64,000 nt of DNA from Achromobacter sp. UMC46 (GTDB lineage: Bacteria; Pseudomonadota; Gammaproteobacteria; Burkholderiales; Burkholderiaceae_B), in contig NZ_LZZS01000036.1 of the NCBI RefSeq assembly GCF_014170335.1, forward strand, positions 62,001-126,000, given 5' to 3'. Made by a program: the position numbers and the translations under genes. Below the pieces are notes generated by a model, which ran no database searches, was not told where the DNA came from, and saw nothing but the letters and a program-made list of their open reading frames with translations. Shown here piece after piece: positions 45,578 through 52,666 of this stretch (position 1 is its first letter; each line of letters begins with the position of its first letter).

Positions 45578-46489
45578 TTATTTGGCCGCATCCACCATGT
45601 ATTGCACGGCTGCGCGGATGTCGTCTTCCGAGGCGTTGGCCGCGCCGCCCTTCGGGGGCATCGGCGGCTTGCCTTGCATGGCGACCTTCACCATGGCGTC
45701 CATGCCGGTCTTGATGTACGGGTCCCAGGCGGCCTTGTCGCCGAACTTGGGCGCGTTCGCCACGCCGGTGGCGTGGCAGGCGAAACAGACGCTCTTGTAG
45801 AGCTTCTCGCCCGCCGGGTTGACGGCGGCGGCCTGAGGCGCGGCGGCAGGTGCAGCCGCCGGTGCCGCAGCAGCCGGGGCAGCTGCGACGGCCGGTGCGG
45901 CAGCAGCAGGCGCTGCCGCAGCAGGCGCGGGGGCGGTGGCAGGCGCCGCATCCGCTTCCTTCTTCGCGCCTTCTTCGGCGGGAGCGGCGGGTTCAGGCAG
46001 CGAGGCGCCGGACTTGTTGGCCATGTACACCACGGCGCGCGCGACTTCATAGTCGGACAGCGTGGGGTTGCCGCCCTTGGCGGGCATGCCGCCCTTGCCG
46101 TGCAGGGCCACGTTCAGCATCGTGTCGTAGCCGGACTTGATGAACGGCGCCCAGGCCGCGTTGTCGCCCATCTTGGGCGCGCCGGCGATACCGGCGGTGT
46201 GACAGGCCGTACAGACTGCGGCAAAAACCTGTTCGCCCGTCTTGAAGACCCGGGGCGCGTTGGCGTCGACCAGCGCAAACCCCGCGACCGGCGCGATGCG
46301 CTTGGTGACGGCTTCTTCAGTCAGGGTATCGGACCCGGCGCCGACTTTGGTGCCGGAGACCACCATGTTCACCAGGAGGATGATGATGGCGATTGGGATC
46401 ACGAAAGACAGGACGATCGTGACGACCAGTTGCTTGGGGGTCTTGATGGGGGAGGAGTGCTCTTCTATGTGTTCCTGCTCGTTGCTCAT
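45578..46489 (-). CDS. Membrane-anchored dihaem cytochrome c (c5 type)
   Basis: 303 residues. One N-terminal membrane helix (about 21-45) anchors two class I cytochrome c domains. The haem sites are CTACH (93-97, with Met135 in GGMPAKGG as axial ligand) and CFACH (235-239, with Met in PPMPPKGG). The domains are joined by a flexible Ala/Pro linker of about 50 residues (168-222). The likely role is electron transfer to a terminal oxidase. The ATG at 46489 with AGGA upstream is preferred over a TTG two codons earlier. Confidence 0.92.
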   Translation of the reverse strand: MSNEQEHIEEHSSPIKTPKQLVVTIVLSFVIPIAIIILLVNMVVSGTKVGAGSDTLTEEAVTKRIAPVAGFALVDANAPRVFKTGEQVFAAVCTACHTAGIAGAPKMGDNAAWAPFIKSGYDTMLNVALHGKGGMPAKGGNPTLSDYEVARAVVYMANKSGASLPEPAAPAEEGAKKEADAAPATAPAPAAAAPAAAAPAVAAAPAAAAPAAAPAAAPQAAAVNPAGEKLYKSVCFACHATGVANAPKFGDKAAWDPYIKTGMDAMVKVAMQGKPPMPPKGGAANASEDDIRAAVQYMVDAAK

Positions 46490-46720
46490 GACCAAATCCT
46501 GCTAACGGGTGGGGCGCCTGGCGGCGGCAACAGAAAATCAGTAACTGCACAAATCGGCGAACCCGTGACGCATCCGCCTGCAAGCAAACGCTGGATTATA
46601 TAACGGTGTCAGGGACGCCCGTCCAATGCATCTGCCCGGGTTTTCGATGAGATTGAACGATGATTTGATCTACTTCATGCACACTATCGAAAACTAGGTA
46701 CAATGTCGCCTCCTTGCGCT

Positions 46721-46795
46721 GCGCCCGTAGTTCAATGGATAGAATGAGAGTTTCCGAAGCTCTTGATACAGGTTCGATTCCTGTCGGGCGCACCA
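46721..46795 (+). tRNA. tRNA-Arg (anticodon CCG)
   Basis: The seven-base acceptor stem GCGCCCG/CGGGCGC, the T-arm GGTTCGATTCC and an anticodon stem AGAGT/GCTCT around TTCCGAA (anticodon CCG at 46753-46755) give a full cloverleaf with an encoded CCA at 46793-46795. A -10-like TACAAT lies at 46699-46704. The 3' end borders an integrase gene 79 bases away, so it is the likely attachment site of the element to the right. Confidence 0.96.
46776..46795. mobile_element. Probable attachment site (attL) in the tRNA-Arg 3' end
   Basis: Tyrosine integrases commonly recombine into tRNA 3' ends, and this integrase gene ends just beyond the tRNA, reading towards it. The exact crossover cannot be set because no second copy of the tRNA end was found in the window. 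Confidence 0.5.
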
Positions 46796-46873
46796 TAGAT
46801 TCAAGGACTTACGTTTTTTTGGGCCCATTTTGGGCCCAAACAGCGCAAATTAACGCGGGTTCTTTGGAGTCCG

Positions 46874-48040
46874 TCAGGGCTCCAGTGGTGGCAAATGATC
46901 GGCGTAAAGAGCCGCCATTTTCGCCTTTTCCCGCTGGTTGGATTCGCCGTCGATCCACTTCGAATAGACGCGGAAAAACATCTGCGCGTTCTTATGACCC
47001 ATCTGGCGCGAGAGATATCCAGGATTCATGCCGGCGTGCAGTCCGAGCGTGGCATACGTATGCCGCGTCTGGCGCGCATCCCGATCCCGGATTCCTAACG
47101 CGGCAAGCGTAGGGCGCCACACCTTCTGAACCGCATCCGCCGTATCGACGAATGGCTTTCCTGTTTCAGGATTCAAAAAGACATGGCCTCCAGGTTCAAA
47201 CGTGAGTTGCCTCTGGCGTCTGATAGCTTCCAGCGCCGGCCCCTGTAGGTCCACGTCGCGCGACTTGTACGTCTTGGTGGCTTTGTTGTGGCGCCTCACG
47301 AGTGCCCGGTCGATCCGGATCTGCTCCCTGGAAAGATCCACGCGAGGCCACTGAAGAGCGATCTGCTCTGACGGCCTCACACCGGTAAAAAACGCGACTT
47401 CGAAATAGTTGCGCCAGGTCGCATTGAAGTGTTCGTCGATGTGTTGCACGACTTGGAGCACTTCTGACATGAGCAGTGGATCTGGTTCTGGATCTTGGCC
47501 TTTACGGCTTTCGATCTCCAGCGTGATGTTCTCCGGAGCTTTCCTCATCTTGAATGCCAACGCCCAAACTTGCCGAGCCGGCGTCATGACGTTGTTGAAC
47601 GTCTTGGCCGCCATGCGCGGAAAGTCGGCCAAGTCCATTGCGAGCTCTTCATAGGTGATCTCCGCGATTGGGCGATTTCCATACAAAGGGCGCCATCGCG
47701 AGTTCAAGAGGTTCTCGTATTCGCTGAGCGTCGTTGGCGCTTTGTGGCTGATAAGCTTCAGCCACATGTTTGCTACCTCGTTGAACGTGACTTCTCTGGC
47801 CGCCTCTTTGATCGGAATGCTGGGGGACTCGGGGAAGTAGCGAGCGAAGTCGTCCCAAGTGAAGACGCCGAGGTCGATCGCTTGCAGAATCTCGCTGCGC
47901 ATGCGTGCCGCAGCGCGCATGTTGGCGGCGGTGGGGCGCAGTGCTACGCGCTCGCGGAAGCGGCGGTCATTCCATCGGAAGTCGATTCGGATCGACGTCG
48001 TCCGCGCGATGATCCCTTCGAGGTGCTCTTTGATACCCAT
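46874..48040 (-). CDS. Tyrosine site-specific recombinase (integrase)
   Basis: 388 residues. An N-terminal arm-binding domain (HLEGIIARTTSIRIDFRWND, DUF3596-like) is followed by a core-binding domain and the catalytic domain with Arg222 in FFTGVRPSEQ, a likely Lys at 259, Arg326 in RQTRHTYATL, His349 in QMGHKN and nucleophile Tyr359 in FFRVYSKWI. The first residue of the HxxR box is Arg, as in many relatives of this group. It lies directly beside tRNA-Arg and its 5' end is overlapped by the excisionase gene. Confidence 0.95.
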   Translation of the reverse strand: MGIKEHLEGIIARTTSIRIDFRWNDRRFRERVALRPTAANMRAAARMRSEILQAIDLGVFTWDDFARYFPESPSIPIKEAAREVTFNEVANMWLKLISHKAPTTLSEYENLLNSRWRPLYGNRPIAEITYEELAMDLADFPRMAAKTFNNVMTPARQVWALAFKMRKAPENITLEIESRKGQDPEPDPLLMSEVLQVVQHIDEHFNATWRNYFEVAFFTGVRPSEQIALQWPRVDLSREQIRIDRALVRRHNKATKTYKSRDVDLQGPALEAIRRQRQLTFEPGGHVFLNPETGKPFVDTADAVQKVWRPTLAALGIRDRDARQTRHTYATLGLHAGMNPGYLSRQMGHKNAQMFFRVYSKWIDGESNQREKAKMAALYADHLPPLEP

Positions 48041-48216
48041 TCGTCGTACGCTTCAAGATTGATGTGTTGTCGGTTGTCGTCGGACCATTTCCAATGCTTG
48101 CCTTCGATCAAGTGGCCGTCTCGGATCAGATGCCGGAAGGAGTGGATCGATCTGCCGGTGCATTCGGCAGCTTTTTCCATGACGACCCATACAACGGGTC
48201 GATAGCGTAAAGGCAT
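47944..48216 (-). CDS. Excisionase-like recombination directionality factor
   Basis: 90 residues. The central part reads EKAAECTGRSIHSFRHLIRD, then GHLIEGKHWKWSDDNRQHIN, then LEAYDEWV. This is the winged-helix pattern of excisionases that pair with DUF3596-type integrases: a helix-turn-helix, then the GxW-type wing. The gene overlaps the 5' end of the integrase gene by 97 bases in a different frame, so the two are co-transcribed. The start at 48216 gives MPLRYRPVVWVV. Confidence 0.85.
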   Translation of the reverse strand: MPLRYRPVVWVVMEKAAECTGRSIHSFRHLIRDGHLIEGKHWKWSDDNRQHINLEAYDEWVSKSTSKGSSRGRRRSESTSDGMTAASASA

Positions 48217-48226
48217 GAGTCTTTCC

Positions 48227-48370
48227 TCATAACGTTGAGTAGGCGAAGTAGCCGAATCCGATAAGGGCCTCGCTGAGCACAAGGATCCAGGCTGCTCGCG
48301 TCTTGGTTATCGTTGCGTATCCCGCCGTGGCTACGATCGCCCCGGTGAAAAATCCAAATCCAGTGGTCAT
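48227..48370 (-). CDS. Very small two-helix membrane protein (hypothetical)
   Basis: 47 residues if the ATG at 48370 is used, ending 10 bases before the excisionase start. Two hydrophobic stretches (GFFTGAIVATAGYATI and WILVLSEALIGFGYFAY) flank a basic TKTRA turn, as in a membrane hairpin. A GGAGG lies 14 bases upstream, further than ideal. No family is recognised. It is in line with the other small membrane proteins of this leftward operon. Confidence 0.4.
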   Translation of the reverse strand: MTTGFGFFTGAIVATAGYATITKTRAAWILVLSEALIGFGYFAYSTL

Positions 48371-48404
48371 GTTGTGACTTCGATGCCTCCATAGGCCGAG
48401 CCGA

Positions 48405-48746
48405 CTAGAACAGCGGGAGAATGAAATATGTCCCCGTGGCGAAGACAATGCAGATAATGAAGTCGATCAGCCACTCCCCTCTTTGAGAGAACCTCAAGGA
48501 AAGGCATGCCATCACGCCGGCCAACAAGACAGAAATGACTGTGAAGCCAACTTCCGCCGCACTCTGCCTCGACGCTTCCACCATTCCCGAATTCAAAACG
48601 ATTATTAGCACTGCCACGTTGAACATGACAACGAGGGATGCGACGGCGTCTCTAGTGGAGCCCCGCATGCCAGCATTCACGAATGTGGCATTCAAGACGC
48701 CCACGACGAGGCATATAGCCAGGAATGTAGAGTCGTTTTGAATCAT
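48405..48746 (-). CDS. Small membrane protein downstream of DUF1173 gene
   Basis: 113 residues with four hydrophobic segments (FLAICLVVGVLNATFVNA, AVASLVVMFNVAVLIIVL, VGFTVISVLLAGVMACLS, IDFIICIVFATGTYFILPLF) and almost no soluble part. The ATG at 48746 overlaps the DUF1173 stop as ATGA, so translation is coupled. No family is recognised. It is transcribed in the same unit as the excisionase and integrase genes. Confidence 0.7.
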   Translation of the reverse strand: MIQNDSTFLAICLVVGVLNATFVNAGMRGSTRDAVASLVVMFNVAVLIIVLNSGMVEASRQSAAEVGFTVISVLLAGVMACLSLRFSQRGEWLIDFIICIVFATGTYFILPLF

Positions 48747-50035
48747 GGCCTTTCGAGTTGCGATGGTATTGGTGGCGGAAAATCCGGAAGAGGGTCCCCG
48801 ATTGAGGCGTTCCAAGACCACCATCCGTCTTTGCCGTATGTTTCGTCGTAATGGGCGCCCTTTTCCGCTTTGCGCGCCAAGTACTCTGGCGTGCTCATGC
48901 CCCATACCTCTAGCGGCGCTGGCGTGTGCCTGTCGCGCAACCAAAAGTCCGGGAACGCTGCGTCTTCGCCGGCATCAAAGCGGAGCGGCTTCTCGAAGCG
49001 CCGCTTCTCCGCGACTAGCTTGTCAGCGACCAGAGCCTCGTAGCCGGAATCGACCGGGATCCAGTCCCGCGTGGTTTGCATTAGCGCGATATCGACGACC
49101 TGTGCGCGCATGCTGCCCCCGGAGGACTTGGGCGGATCCGTCTGTACGACGGCGATGACGGCATTTCCCGCCCGCCAAGAGTCGATCTCTCGCGCAAAGC
49201 GGCGCTCCAACGGTTCCCAGACGTTTTCATCAAGGTTTAGATACGGGATGCCGTGAAATCCGGCGATGGGCAGTGTGGCGCTGCCATCCATTCCTTCTTG
49301 GTGCTGCGCGAGCGGTGCCACTACAACCAAGCGCCGTCGTTGGGTGACCGCGTCCAAGGCTTTGGCTTTGTTGTGACCAGCTTGCTGCCCGCCTGCAGTG
49401 GGCGTGGCGATCACAAGGTTTTGAGCCAGTCGGACACGTCCTGCGTAGGTAGTCATTGCCGAGCGCATCAAGTGGTAATGCACCACGCCTAGATTGCGCT
49501 TTCCTTCCATGCCTGGCGACCATGCGTGCAGCCCGGCCTGCGTCCAAAGAAAGTGCAGGAGACCGAGCAGTGTCATGCTGGCTTGGCCGGTTCGCGGGCG
49601 CGTCGCGGGCATCGACGGCGCGGCAGTGGGCGACGCGTCCCCTTCTTCTGGAGCGGCTGTCGCACGCTGTTGAAGCCCTACCTTCAGCTTAATCTTGACC
49701 GCGCCGTCGTCGAGCTCCTGGACGACACCTCGTCGATAGGATCCGAGCCCGGACATGCTTGGATCCACACCGTAGTAGACGCAGTCTTCGCTGTGCTCTG
49801 ATCCTGTCTCGGGAAAGCGGGCCAGGTGGAAGCGATCGGAATTCGAGCGGCTATGGATTGACAGGCGCCGTTCGCCGGTGCCACTGCAAGTGCATCGGAC
49901 TTCTGCCTTGCCGTGTGCCATCAGCAGTACGCGCTTCCAACCGTCCTTGAATTGATCAGCCGTTTGAAACTCGGGCGAGTACGGTCGGGTCATTCCGCCC
50001 AGCGTGACCTCGACGGCATATAGCTTTCGATCCAT
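48743..50035 (-). CDS. DUF1173 family protein with nuclease-like C-terminus
   Basis: 430 residues matching the DUF1173 proteins found on integrative elements and plasmids. The N-terminal domain has a possible metal site (Cys48, Cys50, His81, Cys85 in RCTCSGTGE and GSEHSEDC). The C-terminal part has Glu333, then PDFWLRD (Asp363), then LEVWG (Glu376), which resembles a PD-(D/E)xK nuclease core with Trp in place of the usual Lys. The stop and start overlap membrane-protein genes on both sides (TGATG upstream, ATGA downstream). Function unknown. Confidence 0.8.
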   Translation of the reverse strand: MDRKLYAVEVTLGGMTRPYSPEFQTADQFKDGWKRVLLMAHGKAEVRCTCSGTGERRLSIHSRSNSDRFHLARFPETGSEHSEDCVYYGVDPSMSGLGSYRRGVVQELDDGAVKIKLKVGLQQRATAAPEEGDASPTAAPSMPATRPRTGQASMTLLGLLHFLWTQAGLHAWSPGMEGKRNLGVVHYHLMRSAMTTYAGRVRLAQNLVIATPTAGGQQAGHNKAKALDAVTQRRRLVVVAPLAQHQEGMDGSATLPIAGFHGIPYLNLDENVWEPLERRFAREIDSWRAGNAVIAVVQTDPPKSSGGSMRAQVVDIALMQTTRDWIPVDSGYEALVADKLVAEKRRFEKPLRFDAGEDAAFPDFWLRDRHTPAPLEVWGMSTPEYLARKAEKGAHYDETYGKDGWWSWNASIGDPLPDFPPPIPSQLERP

Positions 50036-50544
50036 CAGTCATCTCCGGCACCGATGTCCCTCAGAATGAGGAAGAACAAAGCCCCCATGGGGACGAGGAA
50101 ACCGCGCATAACGACCACAGCGATCTGTTGATAGATGTTCAGTTCGCTGAACGAGTCGAAAGAAAAGGACATGGCGAAGTTCGCGACGATGAACATCGCC
50201 AAGCCAGCAAGCTGCATGGCGATAAGCCAGCGCAGGAGCGCTGTTTTACGCTTCAGTGCACCTGGCGCTATAGGGACCTCCTTTTCCTTCAGGCCATAAC
50301 CGACCAACCGGGCCCATGCGGCGTATGCGACGCAGATCAGTCCCACGGAGACGGCACCCCACAACCGGCCGCCCAGGGACGCCAGCCACAGGACGGTTCT
50401 CCATTCTTCAATTAGCTTTCCAACCGTGGCCATCACCACGACGATCAAGACCAGTCCTATTGCGACCTTTATCGCGGACGAAGCCATTAACGTGCTGTTT
50501 GGATTTCGATGCGTGGGCTCTTTCTTGTGCAAGATGTATTCCAT
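50035..50544 (-). CDS. Membrane protein upstream of DUF1173 gene
   Basis: 169 residues with about four membrane segments (IKVAIGLVLIVVVMATVG, LWGAVSVGLICVAYAAW, WLIAMQLAGLAMFIVANFAM, IAVVVMRGFLVPMGALFFLI). The stop overlaps the DUF1173 start (TGATG). An internal ATG at 50487 is possible; neither start has a strong ribosome site. No family is recognised. With its neighbours it may form a membrane complex. Confidence 0.65.
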   Translation of the reverse strand: MEYILHKKEPTHRNPNSTLMASSAIKVAIGLVLIVVVMATVGKLIEEWRTVLWLASLGGRLWGAVSVGLICVAYAAWARLVGYGLKEKEVPIAPGALKRKTALLRWLIAMQLAGLAMFIVANFAMSFSFDSFSELNIYQQIAVVVMRGFLVPMGALFFLILRDIGAGDD

Positions 50545-50618
50545 TTTTCAGATGCCCAGCCTTTCCCGCTGGAGGGGAGACGTAGCCGACGAAGCCAGAG
50601 ATTGGCTGACCCTTTCTG

Positions 50619-50765
50619 CTACTTCCGTTCGATCGCACAAAATGTGCTGCTTACGTAGGGCTGCTTGTAGCAGTCATCTTTGGCGGAGGAGTAAGACTCG
50701 TACAGCGCATAGCCGACGGCAAAGATCGCCGTCGCGACCGACCAAATAATTAGGTGTTTTTTCAT
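50619..50765 (-). CDS. Short exported or membrane-anchored peptide with two cysteines
   Basis: 48 residues read from an ATG at 50765. A basic MKKH start is followed by a hydrophobic stretch LIIWSVATAIFAVGYALY and a short C-terminal tail with two cysteines (Cys32 in KDDCYKQ, Cys43 in TFCAIERK). This is the layout of a single-pass membrane peptide with a periplasmic disulfide-bonded tail, or of a secreted peptide. A GGAA lies eight bases before the start. It is in the same direction as the DUF1173 unit, 74 bases upstream of it. Confidence 0.55.
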   Translation of the reverse strand: MKKHLIIWSVATAIFAVGYALYESYSSAKDDCYKQPYVSSTFCAIERK

Positions 50766-50801
50766 TGAATTTCCGTGTGAAATACGCTCCGCTGGGCGCG
50801 C

Positions 50802-51083
50802 TCATGTCGCGGGCGAGCGGTACCATTTGCGGCAGACCAAGATGCCTCTCGTCAGCATGGAGATGGCTCTTGTCAGGATGGAGATGCAGACGGATATCGA
50901 GATAGCGGTCGAAGAGAGCGCCAACATCCCGAGGATGCCGTTGTTAATGAACAGCGCGTCTGAGCAGCTACCAGTTGGGTCAACCTTCAGCCTGGCCAAC
51001 TGCACAGGTGATACTTGATGTTGAAATCGTGCTTTCTTTGAAGAGCGTTCATGTGTGTGTAGACCTCCGTGAGATGGAGCCAT
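50802..51083 (-). CDS. Possible small membrane protein (doubtful)
   Basis: An open frame of 93 codons whose C-terminal half is hydrophobic (GILGMLALSSTAISISVCIS), then basic. The first ATG has no convincing ribosome site; a GGAGG at about 51064-51068 instead precedes a 21-codon frame starting at 51052. Coding status is uncertain; I list it because the stretch is in line with the leftward operon. Confidence 0.28.
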   Translation of the reverse strand: MAPSHGGLHTHERSSKKARFQHQVSPVQLARLKVDPTGSCSDALFINNGILGMLALSSTAISISVCISILTRAISMLTRGILVCRKWYRSPAT

Positions 51084-51117
51084 GTGCCATCCGAATCGGA
51101 GCGCTCGCTTTTCCGTA

Positions 51118-51136
51118 GTGTTTAGCAGCTAAACAC
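51118..51136. promoter_or_regulatory. KorB-type operator / partition site 1
   Basis: The perfect palindrome GTGTTTAGCAGCTAAACAC is centred at 51127. The inner 13 bases match the KorB operator TTTAGCSGCTAAA of IncP plasmids except that the centre is A. Identical cores lie at 52593 and 54616. Confidence 0.85.
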
Positions 51137-51580
51137 CGGGAAAAATTCTGATGAACGCCGATTCGGATGCCGCCGCCGAGATACCACAACGTTGGCGGCT
51201 TCCTGCCGACTTGCACGGCGCAGGCAAGTTGAGACCCTGCTCGGTGTTCGCCCAACACGTTACTCGCCACGTGGGGCATGTCTTACTTAGGCGCTCGCTT
51301 GAAACCCCGACCTCGCGTAAGCGGCTCGTCGGTTTGTTTCAGCAGTGATGGGGAACAACTCCATTAGCTGCACGAGATCAATGCGCCCGCCAGGCTCTGC
51401 ACCTGGCCAGATTTGTACGTCAGCGCCTTTGCTAACGAGCTTCACGGGCCTCGTCTGGCGCATTGATTCTTGCCGCTTGTTTCTGTCCCTGGGGCCTCTC
51501 AATGTCGCGGCCGGCTCCCCTTTTGGCATCAGCGCGTGCGCAGATGCGGGACGAATAATCGTTCAGTTGTTAAAGAGCGC
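51137..51580. other. Stretch without a confident gene
   Basis: Apart from a doubtful 58-codon frame (51287-51463), nothing convincing was found between the KorB-type site and the promoter/operator cluster at 51581-51647. A transcript from that promoter would cross this region leftward. Confidence 0.4.
51287..51463 (-). CDS. Possible 58-residue protein (doubtful)
   Basis: An open frame beginning MRQTRPVKLVSKGADVQIW lies just downstream of the strong leftward promoter at 51606-51633. A longer version from 51529 has 80 residues. Neither start has a clear ribosome site, and no family is recognised. Confidence 0.3.
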   Translation of the reverse strand: MRQTRPVKLVSKGADVQIWPGAEPGGRIDLVQLMELFPITAETNRRAAYARSGFQASA

Positions 51581-51647
51581 AACCCAAATTTGGGTGTGTG
51601 CGAACATGATAACCCGTAAATAAACGTTGTCAACCCAAATATGGGTT
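51581..51647 (-). promoter_or_regulatory. Leftward promoter with two repressor operators
   Basis: On the minus strand TTGACA (51633-51628), a 16-base spacer and TATCAT (51611-51606) form a strong promoter. Operator AACCCAAATATGGGTT at 51632-51647 touches the -35 box, and AACCCAAATTTGGGTG at 51581-51596 lies just beyond the start point. A third copy of the operator lies beside the XRE repressor gene. The transcript would run into the small-protein, DUF1173, excisionase and integrase genes. Confidence 0.75.
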
Positions 51648-51813
51648 TATGAAGACGAACGCGCTTCATCCCAATTTTGTCGGGAACAAAATGACATTGT
51701 TTTTATGTTTTGATACGAGCGCCCTAAATTTTTTGCGCAAGTTGCCGTTTCTACCTATATCCAAATAGTAGACAGTGGCCCCAGTCGTGTGTTCGACCCG
51801 CCATTGCGGGGGT

Positions 51814-52239
51814 CTATGCGCGTCGCTTGGAGGACTCCCCCTTTTTAACCACTGTCTGGCGTTCCGCCTCCGCATAGCGGTCCATATCGTTCAAGATGAG
51901 CTGTTGGAATGCGGGATTCAGGCTGCGAAAGCTGAGGACGAGCATGCGCTCTTCTTCGGAAAGTGCCGACATCGCTATCGCGTCATCATGTCCGAGCGAA
52001 GGCAACTGGGCGGGGTCCAGCCCTTCTACAAACAATTGCCAAAGATCCAATCCGAAAGCCCGTGCGATTTCCGCAACGCTTTCAACACCCGCACTACCTT
52101 CCGCACGGCGGACGCGGTCGACCGTTGACCGCGTTAGGCGCCCATTTGTTTTTTTCTCCAGTGCGGCATTCGACAAACCAGCGCTGCGCATCAGCTGGTC
52201 CACGTTCGCCCCGACGATTTCTGTAGCTTTTTTTGCCAT
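51814..52239 (-). CDS. XRE-family repressor (CI-like)
   Basis: 141 residues. The N-terminal helix-turn-helix reads DQLMRSAGLSNAALEKKTNG then RLTRSTVDRVRRAEG, followed by ESVAEIARAFGLDLWQLFV. The C-terminus lacks a LexA-type peptidase domain, so control by self-cleavage is unlikely. The start faces a Cro-like gene across 72 bases containing the operator at 52283-52298. The same operator flanks the leftward integrase-operon promoter, so this protein is the best candidate for keeping the element quiet. Confidence 0.85.
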   Translation of the reverse strand: MAKKATEIVGANVDQLMRSAGLSNAALEKKTNGRLTRSTVDRVRRAEGSAGVESVAEIARAFGLDLWQLFVEGLDPAQLPSLGHDDAIAMSALSEEERMLVLSFRSLNPAFQQLILNDMDRYAEAERQTVVKKGESSKRRA

Positions 52240-52282
52240 ACCGCACTATGCCGCGCAGGCGCGCATATATGTGGGTTGAAAT

Positions 52283-52298
52283 AACCCAAATATGGGTT
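52283..52298. promoter_or_regulatory. Operator between the divergent repressor and Cro-like genes
   Basis: AACCCAAATATGGGTT is identical to the site at 51632-51647. It lies 14 bases before the rightward gene start and 44 bases before the leftward one. A half site GTGGGTT lies at 52271-52277. Confidence 0.8.
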
Positions 52299-52311
52299 AG
52301 AATCTTCATCT

Positions 52312-52572
52312 ATGAGCGAACTTCAATTTTTCGACCGCGTGCTGGCCCGTCTCCGCGCCGTCCCATACACCGACCTCCAGATTGTTGCGGACGCTACGCA
52401 TGTGTCTCTGAGCAATCTAAGGAAGATCCGCTACGGCGAGGTGAAGAACCCTGGAGTGCAGACGGTCCAGGCTCTGGACGACTACTTCGCCAGGATAGAC
52501 GGCACCGGTGAGCACTTTTCTCAAATCTCTGAATCCATTCATTCGCCGGACCTACCCGCCAAGGGATCCTAG
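52312..52572 (+). CDS. Small Cro-like DNA-binding protein
   Basis: 86 residues beginning MSELQFFDRVLARLRAVPYT. The segment DLQIVADATHVSLSNLRKIR followed by YGEVKNPGVQTVQALDDYF has the helix pattern of a lambda-Cro or XRE DNA-binding domain. It diverges from the XRE repressor with the shared operator between, the classic layout of a bistable switch. A KorB-type site follows it and then parA. Confidence 0.75.
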   Translation: MSELQFFDRVLARLRAVPYTDLQIVADATHVSLSNLRKIRYGEVKNPGVQTVQALDDYFARIDGTGEHFSQISESIHSPDLPAKGS

Positions 52573-52592
52573 ACGGGACGGCTATCTGCTGG

Positions 52593-52609
52593 TGTTTAGC
52601 AGCTAAACA
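52593..52609. promoter_or_regulatory. KorB-type operator / partition site 2, upstream of parA
   Basis: The perfect 17-base palindrome TGTTTAGCAGCTAAACA lies 57 bases before the parA start. It probably mediates autoregulation of the parA-korB-like operon, partition, or both. Confidence 0.85.
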
Positions 52610-52666
52610 GGGAAGTGTGTGCTGGCTGCTCTGCACCCGTACCTCACAACACAAGAGGGATCGCAA

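Noticed and set aside
48126-48392. 88-codon frame overlapping the small membrane protein and excisionase genes
   Set aside because: It conflicts with the better supported excisionase frame and shows no domain or hydrophobic pattern.
51049-51279. 76-codon minus-strand frame beginning MPHVASNVLG
   Set aside because: No ribosome site, it runs through a KorB-type operator, and the composition is not protein-like.
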